Position numbers and translations under genes: made by a program. Shown in pieces: positions 8,535-16,184 of a stretch of 64,000 nt of DNA. Numbering within the stretch: the stretch's first letter is position 1; every line of letters begins with the position of its first letter. Under the pieces are notes generated by a model. It was not told the DNA's origin. It was given only the letters and a program-made list of their open reading frames with translations, and ran no database searches. The DNA lies in the NCBI GenBank assembly GCA_013285405.1, contig CP053446.1:3705001-3769000 (forward strand), in the 5' to 3' direction. This DNA comes from Ignavibacteriota bacterium (GTDB lineage: Bacteria > Bacteroidota > Ignavibacteria > Ignavibacteriales > Ignavibacteriaceae).

Positions 8535-9584
8535 TTGAATAATACAACGAATACTTCATCCAAAACATTTCAACTGATGGTTATCATTGCCAGCTTTGTG
8601 ATAGTTGTAGCAGGAATGAAAGCGGCTGAATCCATCGTTGTTCCATTTTTACTTTCATTGTTTATTTCCATAATTGCACTCCCTCCTTATCTCTGGTTGC
8701 AGCAGAAAAGAATACCAAAAGCATTCGCTCTTGTACTGATTATACTGGTATTCCTGTTGTTCATCTTTTTAATCGGGTTACTTATCGGTACATCAATTAA
8801 TGATTTTTCTGTAAAACTGCCGTTCTATGAACAAAAACTTCAAAGTCAGACTCAGGATTTAATTATTTGGTTAAAGGAGAAAAAATTTATCGAGTCTGAT
8901 TTTCAAATCGCATCTCAGTTCAATCCCGGTGTAATCTTGCAGATTACAGGAGATGTGTTTAACCAGATAAGTAATCTTTTCGCTAACGGTTTTCTGATTT
9001 TACTCACAATAATATTTATTCTGCTTGAAGAAGCAAGTTTACCAGTAAAATTGAAATTGATGTTTTCAAATCCTGAGGAATCAATAAGTAGAATTCAAAC
9101 CGTAACAAGAAACATAAATAAATATATTACATTGAAAACTATAATGAACTTATGTAATGCTATTCTTGTTACAATATTTCTTTTTTTTATGGATGTTGAC
9201 TATTATTTGCTCTGGGGTTTATTAGCTTTACTACTCAATTACATCCCTACTATCGGCTCATTCTTCGCATTATTACCGCCGGCTTTATTAGCGCTTGTTC
9301 AGTTCGGATTTATTGAAGCAATTGTGGTTGTAATTGGTTTCGTTTTTATTAACACACTTATCGGAAATATTATCGAACCGAGATTTATGGGAAAAGGTTT
9401 GGGACTTTCTACTCTTGTAGTATTTCTTTCACTTATATTCTGGGGATGGGTACTCGGTCCGATAGGAATGCTGCTTTCTGTCCCACTAACTATTACAATC
9501 AAAATTGCACTCGATAGTTCTGATGAAACGCGGTGGCTGGCAATACTTCTTGGCAACGAAAATGCCGGACAGAATTTAAGATAG
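8535..9584 (+). CDS. AI-2E transporter / PerM family permease
   Basis: A 349-residue polytopic inner-membrane protein of the AI-2E exporter superfamily (PerM/TqsA/YdiK-like). It has paired N-terminal helices ('LMVIIASFVIVVAGMKAAESIVVPFLLSLFIS' in parts), a periplasmic-facing stretch rich in 'QTQDLIIWLKEKK', and the C-terminal signature 'LLNYIPTIGSFFALLPPALLAL', 'GNIIEPRFMGKGLGLSTLVVFLSLIFWGWVLG' and 'GMLLSVPLTI' in parts. Family members have been linked to autoinducer-2 or Na+/H+ export, but substrates vary, so I call only the family. The start is a TTG at 8535; an in-frame ATG at 8577 would cut into the first helix region. It is followed 3 bases later by the DUF481 gene. Confidence 0.85.
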   Translation: MNNTTNTSSKTFQLMVIIASFVIVVAGMKAAESIVVPFLLSLFISIIALPPYLWLQQKRIPKAFALVLIILVFLLFIFLIGLLIGTSINDFSVKLPFYEQKLQSQTQDLIIWLKEKKFIESDFQIASQFNPGVILQITGDVFNQISNLFANGFLILLTIIFILLEEASLPVKLKLMFSNPEESISRIQTVTRNINKYITLKTIMNLCNAILVTIFLFFMDVDYYLLWGLLALLLNYIPTIGSFFALLPPALLALVQFGFIEAIVVVIGFVFINTLIGNIIEPRFMGKGLGLSTLVVFLSLIFWGWVLGPIGMLLSVPLTITIKIALDSSDETRWLAILLGNENAGQNLR

Positions 9585-9587
9585 TCT

Positions 9588-10631
9588 ATGTCCCTGCTTT
9601 CAAATAAAAATTCTAATCTGAGTTTAAGTTTACTCATCTTTCTGTTGTTTAGTATTCAATTATTTGCTCAGAAAACTGACATTGTTACTTTACTTAATGG
9701 TGATAAGATAACTGGTGAAGTAAAATATTTAAGAGTTGGTATTCTGACATTTAAAACAGATAATATGGAAACTGTTAGTATCCAATGGAATAAAATTCAA
9801 AGCATCGAAACTCAGAATTATTTTGAAATAGAAGTTGCTGATGGCAGAGTTTTTTTTGGATCAATCGCTCCTTCCGATAATGAAGGAATGATGATTGTAA
9901 AAGGAGTTACTCTTGATCATAACTTATTTATGAAATACATAGTACGGATAAACAGGATAAAAGAATCCTTCTGGGATATACTTGATGGCTATGTTAAATT
10001 TGGTTTCAGTTTTACAAAAGCAAGCCAGATCGGACAGATAAGTTTTGGTGGTAATGCAAAATACCGGACAAAAATAAATGTGTCAGAATTATCACTAAAC
10101 TCAGTCATCACAACAACTGAAAAAGAGGCAACTTCGAGTAAGAATGATTTATCATTTTCATATCAACATAACCTTGAGCACGAATGGTTTGCCGGAGGGA
10201 TTGCATCACTCCAGGAAAATAGTGAACTTGGAATAAAGCTGCGAACATCATTAGGCGGTGGAATAGGAAATAATTTTATCCAATCTCAAAATCAATGGCT
10301 CTACACACTGGCGGGTTTATCCGTTAACAGAGAAGTAAAAACTGATAACACTGAAGCTAAATTTAATGTTGAAGGTTTAATCAACGTGCAGTATCAGCTA
10401 TTTAAATATGATCATCCTAAGGCAAATTTTTTAACTTATATTTACGTATTTCCAAGTCTTAATGATTTTGGCAGATACAGATTTAATTACAATGCACAAT
10501 TAAGCTGGGAAATTTTTATTGATTTTTATTGGGATCTAACCTTCTATTTTGAATATGATAATGAGCCTCAATCCGAAAATTCTTCGCAATCAGATTACAG
10601 GATTGATACTTCAATTAAATTTGAATTCTAA
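9588..10631 (+). CDS. DUF481-family outer-membrane protein
   Basis: A 347-residue exported protein with signal peptide ending 'SIQLFAQ'. Residues about 30-120 carry the small SH3-like domain often found before DUF481 barrels ('DIVTLLNGDKITGEVKYL', 'VSIQWNKIQSIETQ', 'FEIEVADGRVFFGSI'). Residues about 130-347 are a strand-rich barrel of the YdiY/DUF481 type ('FGFSFTKASQIGQISFGG', 'HNLEHEWFAGGIASLQENSELGI' in part), ending 'RIDTSIKFEF'. DUF481 proteins are outer-membrane or salt-stress related but not mechanistically defined. It is tightly packed between the permease (3 bases upstream) and the FadL-like gene (11 bases downstream). Confidence 0.8.
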   Translation: MSLLSNKNSNLSLSLLIFLLFSIQLFAQKTDIVTLLNGDKITGEVKYLRVGILTFKTDNMETVSIQWNKIQSIETQNYFEIEVADGRVFFGSIAPSDNEGMMIVKGVTLDHNLFMKYIVRINRIKESFWDILDGYVKFGFSFTKASQIGQISFGGNAKYRTKINVSELSLNSVITTTEKEATSSKNDLSFSYQHNLEHEWFAGGIASLQENSELGIKLRTSLGGGIGNNFIQSQNQWLYTLAGLSVNREVKTDNTEAKFNVEGLINVQYQLFKYDHPKANFLTYIYVFPSLNDFGRYRFNYNAQLSWEIFIDFYWDLTFYFEYDNEPQSENSSQSDYRIDTSIKFEF

Positions 10632-10642
10632 GGAGTAAAGCT

Positions 10643-11998
10643 ATGAGATTGTTTCTGAATTCTGTTTGCATAATCATTTTCTTTTTTATCACTCTTTCTT
10701 ATAAACTTCCGGCTCAGGAAAATAATTATTGGAATATCCAATACGGAACAAGATCAACATTGCTTGGTGGATCAGTTATAGGCAGCGTTTCTGATTTAAG
10801 CGCTACTTTTTATAACCCGGGGGCGATTGCTCTATTTCCGGACGTTAAATTCATCTTAAGTGCTCAGGTATATCAACTTGATAATTATACTGTAAAGGAT
10901 GGTGCGGCAGAAGGAAGAGATCTTGATTATTCTTCCATAGTCCCATCTCCAAATTTTGTAGCGTTTGATTTTGATTTTGATTTTTTGGGTGACGACAGGT
11001 TAGCTTTGTCAATCCTGACAAGACAAAATGCCAATGTGGAATTCTCAACCAGAATTATTGATTCTTTAGAAATAATTGAATCTTCGCCCGGTAAAGAAAG
11101 TTTTGCAGGAGGTATTAATCTTGAAAAGAAATTTAGTGATGTTTGGGGAGGAATAACTTATTCATCAAAGCTCTCTGAAAAGATTGGAATCGGAATAACA
11201 GGATATATTTCTTATAGGAGTTATTCAGCTTCAACTTTAACAATTCTACAGGCTCTCAAATCGGATGGAGATATTGCATCCTATTCTGATATTTCTAACT
11301 ACCAATTCAGTAATTGCAGAGCTCTGGCTAAAGCCGGAATTGGTTTTAACTTTAATCCGTTAACTTTCGGCTTAACGTTTACTACCCCAAGTATAAATAT
11401 TTTTGGCAGCGGATCGGTCGGTACACATTTATTTGCTTCAGGATTTGATACCGCAAGATTCGAAAGTAATTACCAGGATGATGTCAAATCAAAATTTAAT
11501 TCTTCGTGGGCAGTTGGGGCTGGTGGAGCCTATAGATTAAATAAATTCAAAATCCATTTGAGTGCAGAATGGTATAATGCAATTGATAAATATAATGTGA
11601 TGGACACAAAGCCATTTATTGCACAAAGTTCAGGAGCAGAAATTTCTAATGATTTATCTCATGAAGCTAAAAGTGTAATTAATTATGGAATTGGTCTGGA
11701 TTATTTTGCAAATGATAATCTGATTTTTTCTTTTAGTTTTACAGGCGACAACTCAGCTTTCGTGGAAGGAACAATAACCAATTTAGCACCTTACAATTCC
11801 TGGGATTTAATACATCTCGCGGCAGGTTCTTCATTCAAACTCTGGAAGTCAGATATTACAGTTGGAATCGTTTATTCATTTGGTTCGCAAGTCCTTGAAA
11901 ATAAAATCAATATTCTTCCTGATGAAGAAGGTATGATTGAACGTGATTCAGAACTTAAGTACACCCAGATTAAAGCTCTTTTAGGTTTTGAATTTTAA
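10643..11998 (+). CDS. OmpP1/FadL/TodX-family outer-membrane protein
   Basis: A 451-residue exported barrel with a signal peptide of about 25 residues ('LSYKLPAQ'). The N-terminus 'LLGGSVIGSVSDLSATFYN' followed by 'PGAIALFP' is the plug-like hallmark of OmpP1/FadL/TodX hydrophobic-compound transporters. The rest is long amphipathic strands, with a C-terminal 'YTQIKALLGFEF'. These proteins move fatty acids or hydrocarbons across the outer membrane; the compound handled here is unknown. AAGGAG lies 8-9 bases before the ATG. It is the last gene of the 8535-11998 group. Confidence 0.75.
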   Translation: MRLFLNSVCIIIFFFITLSYKLPAQENNYWNIQYGTRSTLLGGSVIGSVSDLSATFYNPGAIALFPDVKFILSAQVYQLDNYTVKDGAAEGRDLDYSSIVPSPNFVAFDFDFDFLGDDRLALSILTRQNANVEFSTRIIDSLEIIESSPGKESFAGGINLEKKFSDVWGGITYSSKLSEKIGIGITGYISYRSYSASTLTILQALKSDGDIASYSDISNYQFSNCRALAKAGIGFNFNPLTFGLTFTTPSINIFGSGSVGTHLFASGFDTARFESNYQDDVKSKFNSSWAVGAGGAYRLNKFKIHLSAEWYNAIDKYNVMDTKPFIAQSSGAEISNDLSHEAKSVINYGIGLDYFANDNLIFSFSFTGDNSAFVEGTITNLAPYNSWDLIHLAAGSSFKLWKSDITVGIVYSFGSQVLENKINILPDEEGMIERDSELKYTQIKALLGFEF

Positions 11999-12141
11999 TC
12001 TGTTTTACAATGTTTTTTGCATATTTTTTTACCATTGAAATCATGAATTCTTTTAGATTTATCTTAATCAGGTTTACAATCAATTATTCTGACAATGAAC
12101 TTGAATTAATAATTAAAAAATAACTTTAATAATCTATTTAC

Positions 12142-13029
12142 ATGCTTAGAACTAATTTATTAATAACAACTACAATATTACTTTTCATTTCCTGTTCACC
12201 AGAATTACCGGTAGTACCTCCGATCAATACTACTCCAACTAATGAATTTCATCCCGGAAAATTTGTCTGGTGGGATTTAATGACGTACGATATTCCTTCA
12301 GTTAAAATATTTTATTCCGAATTATTCGGCTGGACTTACCTTGACGTCGGAGAATCCGATAATGATTATACTGTTGTACTTCAGGATGGAAAACCAATAG
12401 CTGGTATGTTTAAGTTAAGAGATGTTGATCCGAAACAAGGTTTCTCTCAGTGGATAAGTTATTTATCTGTTGCAGATATGAATCAATCTATAAATTACGT
12501 AAAAGCCAACGGAGGAAAAATTTATAGGGAACCCTTTGAATTACCAAATCGTGGAGCGATAGCTTTTATCTTTGATTCACAACAAGCGATAATTGCATTA
12601 GTTAAATCAAGTAGTGGTGATCCTGTTGATCAGGATCCGGTTTACAATCGATGGTTCTGGACGGAGCTATGGACCAATGATGTTGACAACTCAATAAAAT
12701 TTTATAAGGAATTATGCAGATATAATAATCGGATATTCGATACACGCGCAGATAATAAATACTACGTGCTTGAAAACGAAAACAGACCTCGTGCAGGTAT
12801 TGTTAAAATTCCATTTGAAAATGTTAAGCCCCACTGGATGCCATACATAGCAGTAAAAGATCCATCTGAAATCGTAAAAAAAGTTGAGCAGCTCGGTGGA
12901 ACTGTTTATCTTAGTACAGAAGGCATCGCAGGAAATAATGCTGCAATAATTGCTGATCCATCCGGTGCAGTTTTCACAGTTCAAAAATGGCCTTTGGAAA
13001 AAGGTGAATTTAATGAGGTGAAGGAATGA
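12142..13029 (+). CDS. VOC (glyoxalase-fold) family lipoprotein with two domains
   Basis: A 295-residue lipoprotein (lipobox 'FISC', Cys18) with two tandem VOC domains. The first (about residues 35-155) starts 'FVWWDLMTYDIPSVKIFYSE' and the second (about 170-290) starts 'WTELWTNDVDNSIKFYKEL'. Each has the beta-alpha-beta-beta-beta pattern ('GWTYLDVGE', 'GKPIAGMFKL', and 'AGNNAAIIADPSGAVFTVQ'). VOC proteins are metal enzymes or binding proteins with many activities. Without a clear metal triad I cannot name a reaction. Envelope anchoring is unusual for this fold. Its stop codon overlaps the start of the next small lipoprotein gene (ATGA), implying translational coupling. Confidence 0.8.
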   Translation: MLRTNLLITTTILLFISCSPELPVVPPINTTPTNEFHPGKFVWWDLMTYDIPSVKIFYSELFGWTYLDVGESDNDYTVVLQDGKPIAGMFKLRDVDPKQGFSQWISYLSVADMNQSINYVKANGGKIYREPFELPNRGAIAFIFDSQQAIIALVKSSSGDPVDQDPVYNRWFWTELWTNDVDNSIKFYKELCRYNNRIFDTRADNKYYVLENENRPRAGIVKIPFENVKPHWMPYIAVKDPSEIVKKVEQLGGTVYLSTEGIAGNNAAIIADPSGAVFTVQKWPLEKGEFNEVKE

Positions 13030-13205
13030 AAAATAAAATTAAATTACTCATCATCAGTATTATTTTATTGACCTTGCTGGTATTGTCGGGATGCGGTACC
13101 GGACAGGTTAGTGTTGGAATTGGTGTTTATGTCCCGGGTGCTTGGGGTGGTCCATACAGTCCGGGCTATTATCCACCTGTTGGTGTTGGTTATCCACTTT
13201 ATTAA
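13026..13205 (+). CDS. Small Gly/Pro/Tyr-rich lipoprotein (59 residues)
   Basis: A complete 59-codon reading frame. Its ATG overlaps the stop codon of the VOC gene (ATGA), and GAGGTGAAGGA stands immediately upstream as a ribosome-binding site. The protein has a Lys-rich N-terminus, a 16-residue hydrophobic core and lipobox 'LSGC' (Cys23). The mature part of about 37 residues is almost only Gly, Val, Pro and Tyr ('VYVPGAWGGPY', 'GYYPPVGVGYPLY'). It is clearly a lipoprotein; its function is unknown. The aromatic/glycine composition mirrors the loops in the nearby DUF4136 proteins. Confidence 0.75.
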   Translation: MKNKIKLLIISIILLTLLVLSGCGTGQVSVGIGVYVPGAWGGPYSPGYYPPVGVGYPLY

Positions 13206-13255
13206 ATATAAAAATTAAATAAATATTTCATTATAAAACTGATCGGAAATTTTAA

Positions 13256-13891
13256 ATGTATAAATCTTTACTTACTCTACTATTTTTCCTGACAATTCTG
13301 TTGATGACTTTTGTTTCTTGTTCATCTACAAAAACTCAAATAATTGGTGAATGGCAGGATGATTCATTTCAAAAAGGTAATATTGATAAAGTTCTTGTGC
13401 TTGGAATTGTTAATAAAGATAAACCTCTTCTTAGAAGAAATTTTGAAGATGGGATGGCAAAAGCTTTTAATGATCATGGTATTACTGCGATTGTTTCAAT
13501 GGATCACATGCCTTATGACGTAGCAATCGACTCAACAACTTTCGAAAAATATTTTAAAGAGCTTGATATTGATGCTGTTGTTGTTTCCAGACTTGTTGGT
13601 ATGGATGCATCACGTGATTACACAGCCGGTTACTTATATACCATTCCATTTAGTTCATACTACGGTTTTTATGGTTATTATTATTCCGGATTAGAATATG
13701 CAAACAGTTCTGGTTATTTATCGCAGAACGTAGTTGTCGTTCTCGAAACAAATGTCTATGAAACTGCTGACAAAAAATTAATCTGGAGTGGTGTATCCGA
13801 AACTGTAGATCCTGATAAAGCATCTGATGTAATAAATTCGTTTTCTGATGAACTTGTAACAAAACTTCAAAGTGAAGGTTACCTTAAATAA
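13256..13891 (+). CDS. Uncharacterised lipoprotein with Tyr/Gly-rich loop
   Basis: A 211-residue lipoprotein (lipobox 'FVSC', Cys22). The mature domain starts with 'QIIGEWQDDSFQKGNIDKVLVLGIV', read in pieces, then 'LLRRNFEDGMAKAFNDHGI', a mixed alpha/beta pattern reminiscent of envelope lipoproteins that sense or assemble oligomers. It also has a Tyr/Gly-rich loop near residues 128-142 and a late strand 'VVVVLETNVYETADKKLIWSG', comparable with the 'LVWRGIG' strand of DUF4136 proteins. A distant relationship to DUF4136 is possible but unproven. Its stop codon TAA shares a base with the ATG of the hydrolase gene at 13891. Confidence 0.6.
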   Translation: MYKSLLTLLFFLTILLMTFVSCSSTKTQIIGEWQDDSFQKGNIDKVLVLGIVNKDKPLLRRNFEDGMAKAFNDHGITAIVSMDHMPYDVAIDSTTFEKYFKELDIDAVVVSRLVGMDASRDYTAGYLYTIPFSSYYGFYGYYYSGLEYANSSGYLSQNVVVVLETNVYETADKKLIWSGVSETVDPDKASDVINSFSDELVTKLQSEGYLK

Positions 13892-14733
13892 TGTTTGTTA
13901 AATTTTATAGAACTCGCGGTTCAATTCCTGTCTGCCATCCGGATTTTCAGGAGTTTGGTGGAAACACTACCTGCATCCAAATAAAGGAAAAGGAATCAAA
14001 AAATATTGCTGTTCTAGATGCAGGAACCGGAATCAGAGAATTAGGGAAAGAATTTCTAAAGAGTGGGCATAAACAGGACGAGATCTTTATAGCTTTCTCT
14101 CATTTTCATTGGGATCATATTCAAGGTTTCCCGTTCTTTGCACCTGCATTTAATAAAAAACAAAAAATAAATATACTCGCTATGGGTTGGGGAAAACAGA
14201 TAACCTGCCTTAAAGATATTTTCAAAACTCAGATGCAAAAAGAGTTTTTCCCGATTCAACTTGAAAAGATGGGCGCTCGTTTCAGATTTATGCTTCTGGA
14301 AAAAACAACAAAAGTTTTTAAAACTCAAACAAAAAAACCAAAATCTGTAAACGTAAAGTCTTATAAACACAGACATCCGGGTGGTGCTTACAGCTACCGA
14401 ATTGAATTAGACGAAAAGGTATTAGTTTTTTGTACTGATATTGAATATGGTTCTTCTATTGATGAAAAGATAATAAAGTTTTCTGCGGATGCTGATCTTT
14501 TGATACACGATGCTCAATTCACTAATGAAGAACTTAAAAACAGAAAAGGCTGGGGTCATAGCAGTTTCGACCAGGCAATTGAAGTTGCTGAGAGAGCAAA
14601 TGTAAAATTGTTGGCTCTCACACATCATGATCCTGATCATGATGATATATTTCTAAAAAAGATGGAACGAAAATGTCAATCGAGGTTTAAAAATTGTTTT
14701 CTCGCAAGAGAAAAAATGGAAATTGAATTGTGA
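13891..14733 (+). CDS. Metallo-beta-lactamase-fold hydrolase
   Basis: A 280-residue cytoplasmic MBL-fold enzyme with no signal peptide. The opening 'RTRGSIPV' and 'FGGNTTCIQI', followed by 'AVLDAGTGIRELG', is typical of the PhnP/RNase Z-like MBL branch. The metal motif is His71-x-His73-x-Asp75-His76 ('SHFHWDH'). Later metal-ligand candidates are 'KHRHPGG', 'FCTDIEYG', 'LIHDAQF', 'WGHSSF' and 'LTHHDPDHDD'. It probably hydrolyses a phosphodiester or cyclic phosphate, but the substrate cannot be told. The start overlaps the preceding lipoprotein stop (TAATG), so the two genes are translationally coupled. Confidence 0.85.
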   Translation: MFVKFYRTRGSIPVCHPDFQEFGGNTTCIQIKEKESKNIAVLDAGTGIRELGKEFLKSGHKQDEIFIAFSHFHWDHIQGFPFFAPAFNKKQKINILAMGWGKQITCLKDIFKTQMQKEFFPIQLEKMGARFRFMLLEKTTKVFKTQTKKPKSVNVKSYKHRHPGGAYSYRIELDEKVLVFCTDIEYGSSIDEKIIKFSADADLLIHDAQFTNEELKNRKGWGHSSFDQAIEVAERANVKLLALTHHDPDHDDIFLKKMERKCQSRFKNCFLAREKMEIEL

Positions 14734-14765
14734 ACTATTAATTCATTTAAACAACAGGAGAAAAA

Positions 14766-15425
14766 ATGAAAAAATATTTGCTGTCTATTATGTGTATCAT
14801 GGGTCTGACTTTTAATTGCTATGCACAGGCTGGATACGGAACAGAACTGACCGGAAATTTATTAATTCCATTAGGAAAATATGCCGATGATTATAGCCCC
14901 GGTTTCGGTGCATTAGTAGGTTTCTATTATGATATTGAAGAAAATTTCCGATTGGCGTTTGTTACCGGCTATTTAAGATCAAGCATTAATGAAAGCAAAT
15001 TCAATGGTGATTTTACAAGTGGCGGTCAACAAGGAACTATTGATGTATCTGGTGGTGTTTCAACTATTCCGGCATTACTTAGTTTACGTCTCATCTCCCC
15101 CGGACCAGGAATGAGAATGTATGCATTAGTTGAGTTAGGACTTTATACATATAAAACTGATATCAGCGGAACTTATACATTAGGTGGTGTTTCAACACCG
15201 GTGGATGAATCAGAATACAGATTTGAAGGAGGATTTGCTGCTGGTGGCGGCGTTTTATTTCCTTTGAATGAAGAACTTTCAATAGATGCCAATCTCAGAT
15301 ACCACTGGATTAACGACTCAGAATATTCTGATGTTCCTACAACTGATGGAACTTATCTGGGAAGCAGTAAGATTTTCTCGATAGGGCTTGGTGTTAACTG
15401 GTTTTTCCCAATGAAGAAACCTTAA
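14766..15425 (+). CDS. Outer-membrane beta-barrel protein
   Basis: A 219-residue exported protein with signal peptide 'YLLSIMCIMGLTFNCYAQ'. The barrel shows 'GTELTGNLLIPLGKYADDYS', 'VGFYYDIEENFRLAFVTGY', 'MYALVELGLYTYKTD', and the end 'SIGLGVNWFFPMKKP'. CAGGAG stands 7 bases before the ATG. It resembles OMP_b-brl barrels such as the gene at 930 and lies just before a DUF4136 lipoprotein, repeating the lipoprotein-barrel pairing seen at 263/930 and 4180/4794. No ligand can be inferred. Confidence 0.7.
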   Translation: MKKYLLSIMCIMGLTFNCYAQAGYGTELTGNLLIPLGKYADDYSPGFGALVGFYYDIEENFRLAFVTGYLRSSINESKFNGDFTSGGQQGTIDVSGGVSTIPALLSLRLISPGPGMRMYALVELGLYTYKTDISGTYTLGGVSTPVDESEYRFEGGFAAGGGVLFPLNEELSIDANLRYHWINDSEYSDVPTTDGTYLGSSKIFSIGLGVNWFFPMKKP

Positions 15426-15478
15426 GTAAACTTAGTAAGTCTAAATAAATAAAATTTAAAACAATATATGGAATCTCA

Positions 15479-16015
15479 ATGATAAAGTATTTTTTAATTC
15501 CTGCATTATTATTTGGTGCAATTGCCTGTTCATCTGTTTCAACTACAAGCGACTACAATCCTGATGCGGATTTTACCTCATATAAATCATTCTGTATTTA
15601 TGATGGCGTTATAAAAGATAGCGAACTTGAGTCAAGACCACTTGCAAAGAAAAGAATTTTTGAAGCCATCACAAATGAAATGCAGAAAAAAGGATTAACT
15701 CTGTCAGATTCGACAAATGCATCATTACTAATTTATGTCCACGCCGGTACTACTGAAAAAATGAACGTCACGGATTACGGTTATGGATATGGTGGATGGT
15801 GGGGACCTTATCCTTATGGAAAAAATATAGACGTTTCATATTATACTCAAGGTTCATTGATGATAGATTTTGTAGATAATTCTAAAGATGAACTTGTTTG
15901 GGCTGGAATTGGTACTGCTGCATTGCAGGATCAGGGAACGCCTGAAGAACGGCAAGCATTTATTGATGAAGCGGTTGCAAAAATTTTAAGTCAATACCCA
16001 CCGGAAAAAGAATAA
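15479..16015 (+). CDS. DUF4136-family lipoprotein
   Basis: A 178-residue lipoprotein (lipobox 'AIAC', Cys17) with the canonical DUF4136 start 'SDYNPDADFTSYKSFCIYDG', central 'YGYGYGGWWGPYPYG' aromatic/glycine loop, strand 'GSLMIDFVDNSKDELVWAGIG', read in pieces, and final helix 'DEAVAKILSQYPP'. It is the closest relative of the 4794 protein in the window. A weak GGAA precedes the ATG. It closes the unit 14766-16015, with a strong terminator 23 bases downstream. Confidence 0.87.
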   Translation: MIKYFLIPALLFGAIACSSVSTTSDYNPDADFTSYKSFCIYDGVIKDSELESRPLAKKRIFEAITNEMQKKGLTLSDSTNASLLIYVHAGTTEKMNVTDYGYGYGGWWGPYPYGKNIDVSYYTQGSLMIDFVDNSKDELVWAGIGTAALQDQGTPEERQAFIDEAVAKILSQYPPEKE

Positions 16016-16037
16016 ACTTTCTATCAGAAATTATCCA

Positions 16038-16069
16038 GGGCTGTCGAATCTGCCAGACAGCCCATTTTT
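16038..16069 (+). terminator. Rho-independent terminator
   Basis: GGGCTGTC (16038-16045) and GACAGCCC (16056-16063) form a perfect 8-bp stem with a 10-base loop, followed by ATTTTT. It ends the envelope-gene unit after the DUF4136 gene. Confidence 0.85.
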
Positions 16070-16148
16070 CCCATTAAATTATTTTCCTTAAAAAATTAAT
16101 CTTACAAAGATGCCAACGATTTATCTTACAATTAATTATCATAATTGT

Positions 16149-16156
16149 TATCTTTG
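16149..16156 (+). promoter_or_regulatory. Possible Bacteroidota-type -7 promoter element
   Basis: TATCTTTG fits the TAnnTTTG -7 consensus used by Bacteroidota-type sigma factors and lies 29 bases before the sialidase-like gene, just after a terminator. No convincing -33 TTG is visible, so this is tentative. Confidence 0.3.
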
Positions 16157-16184
16157 AAAAAGAATTAAGAACAGGAAATTTATA

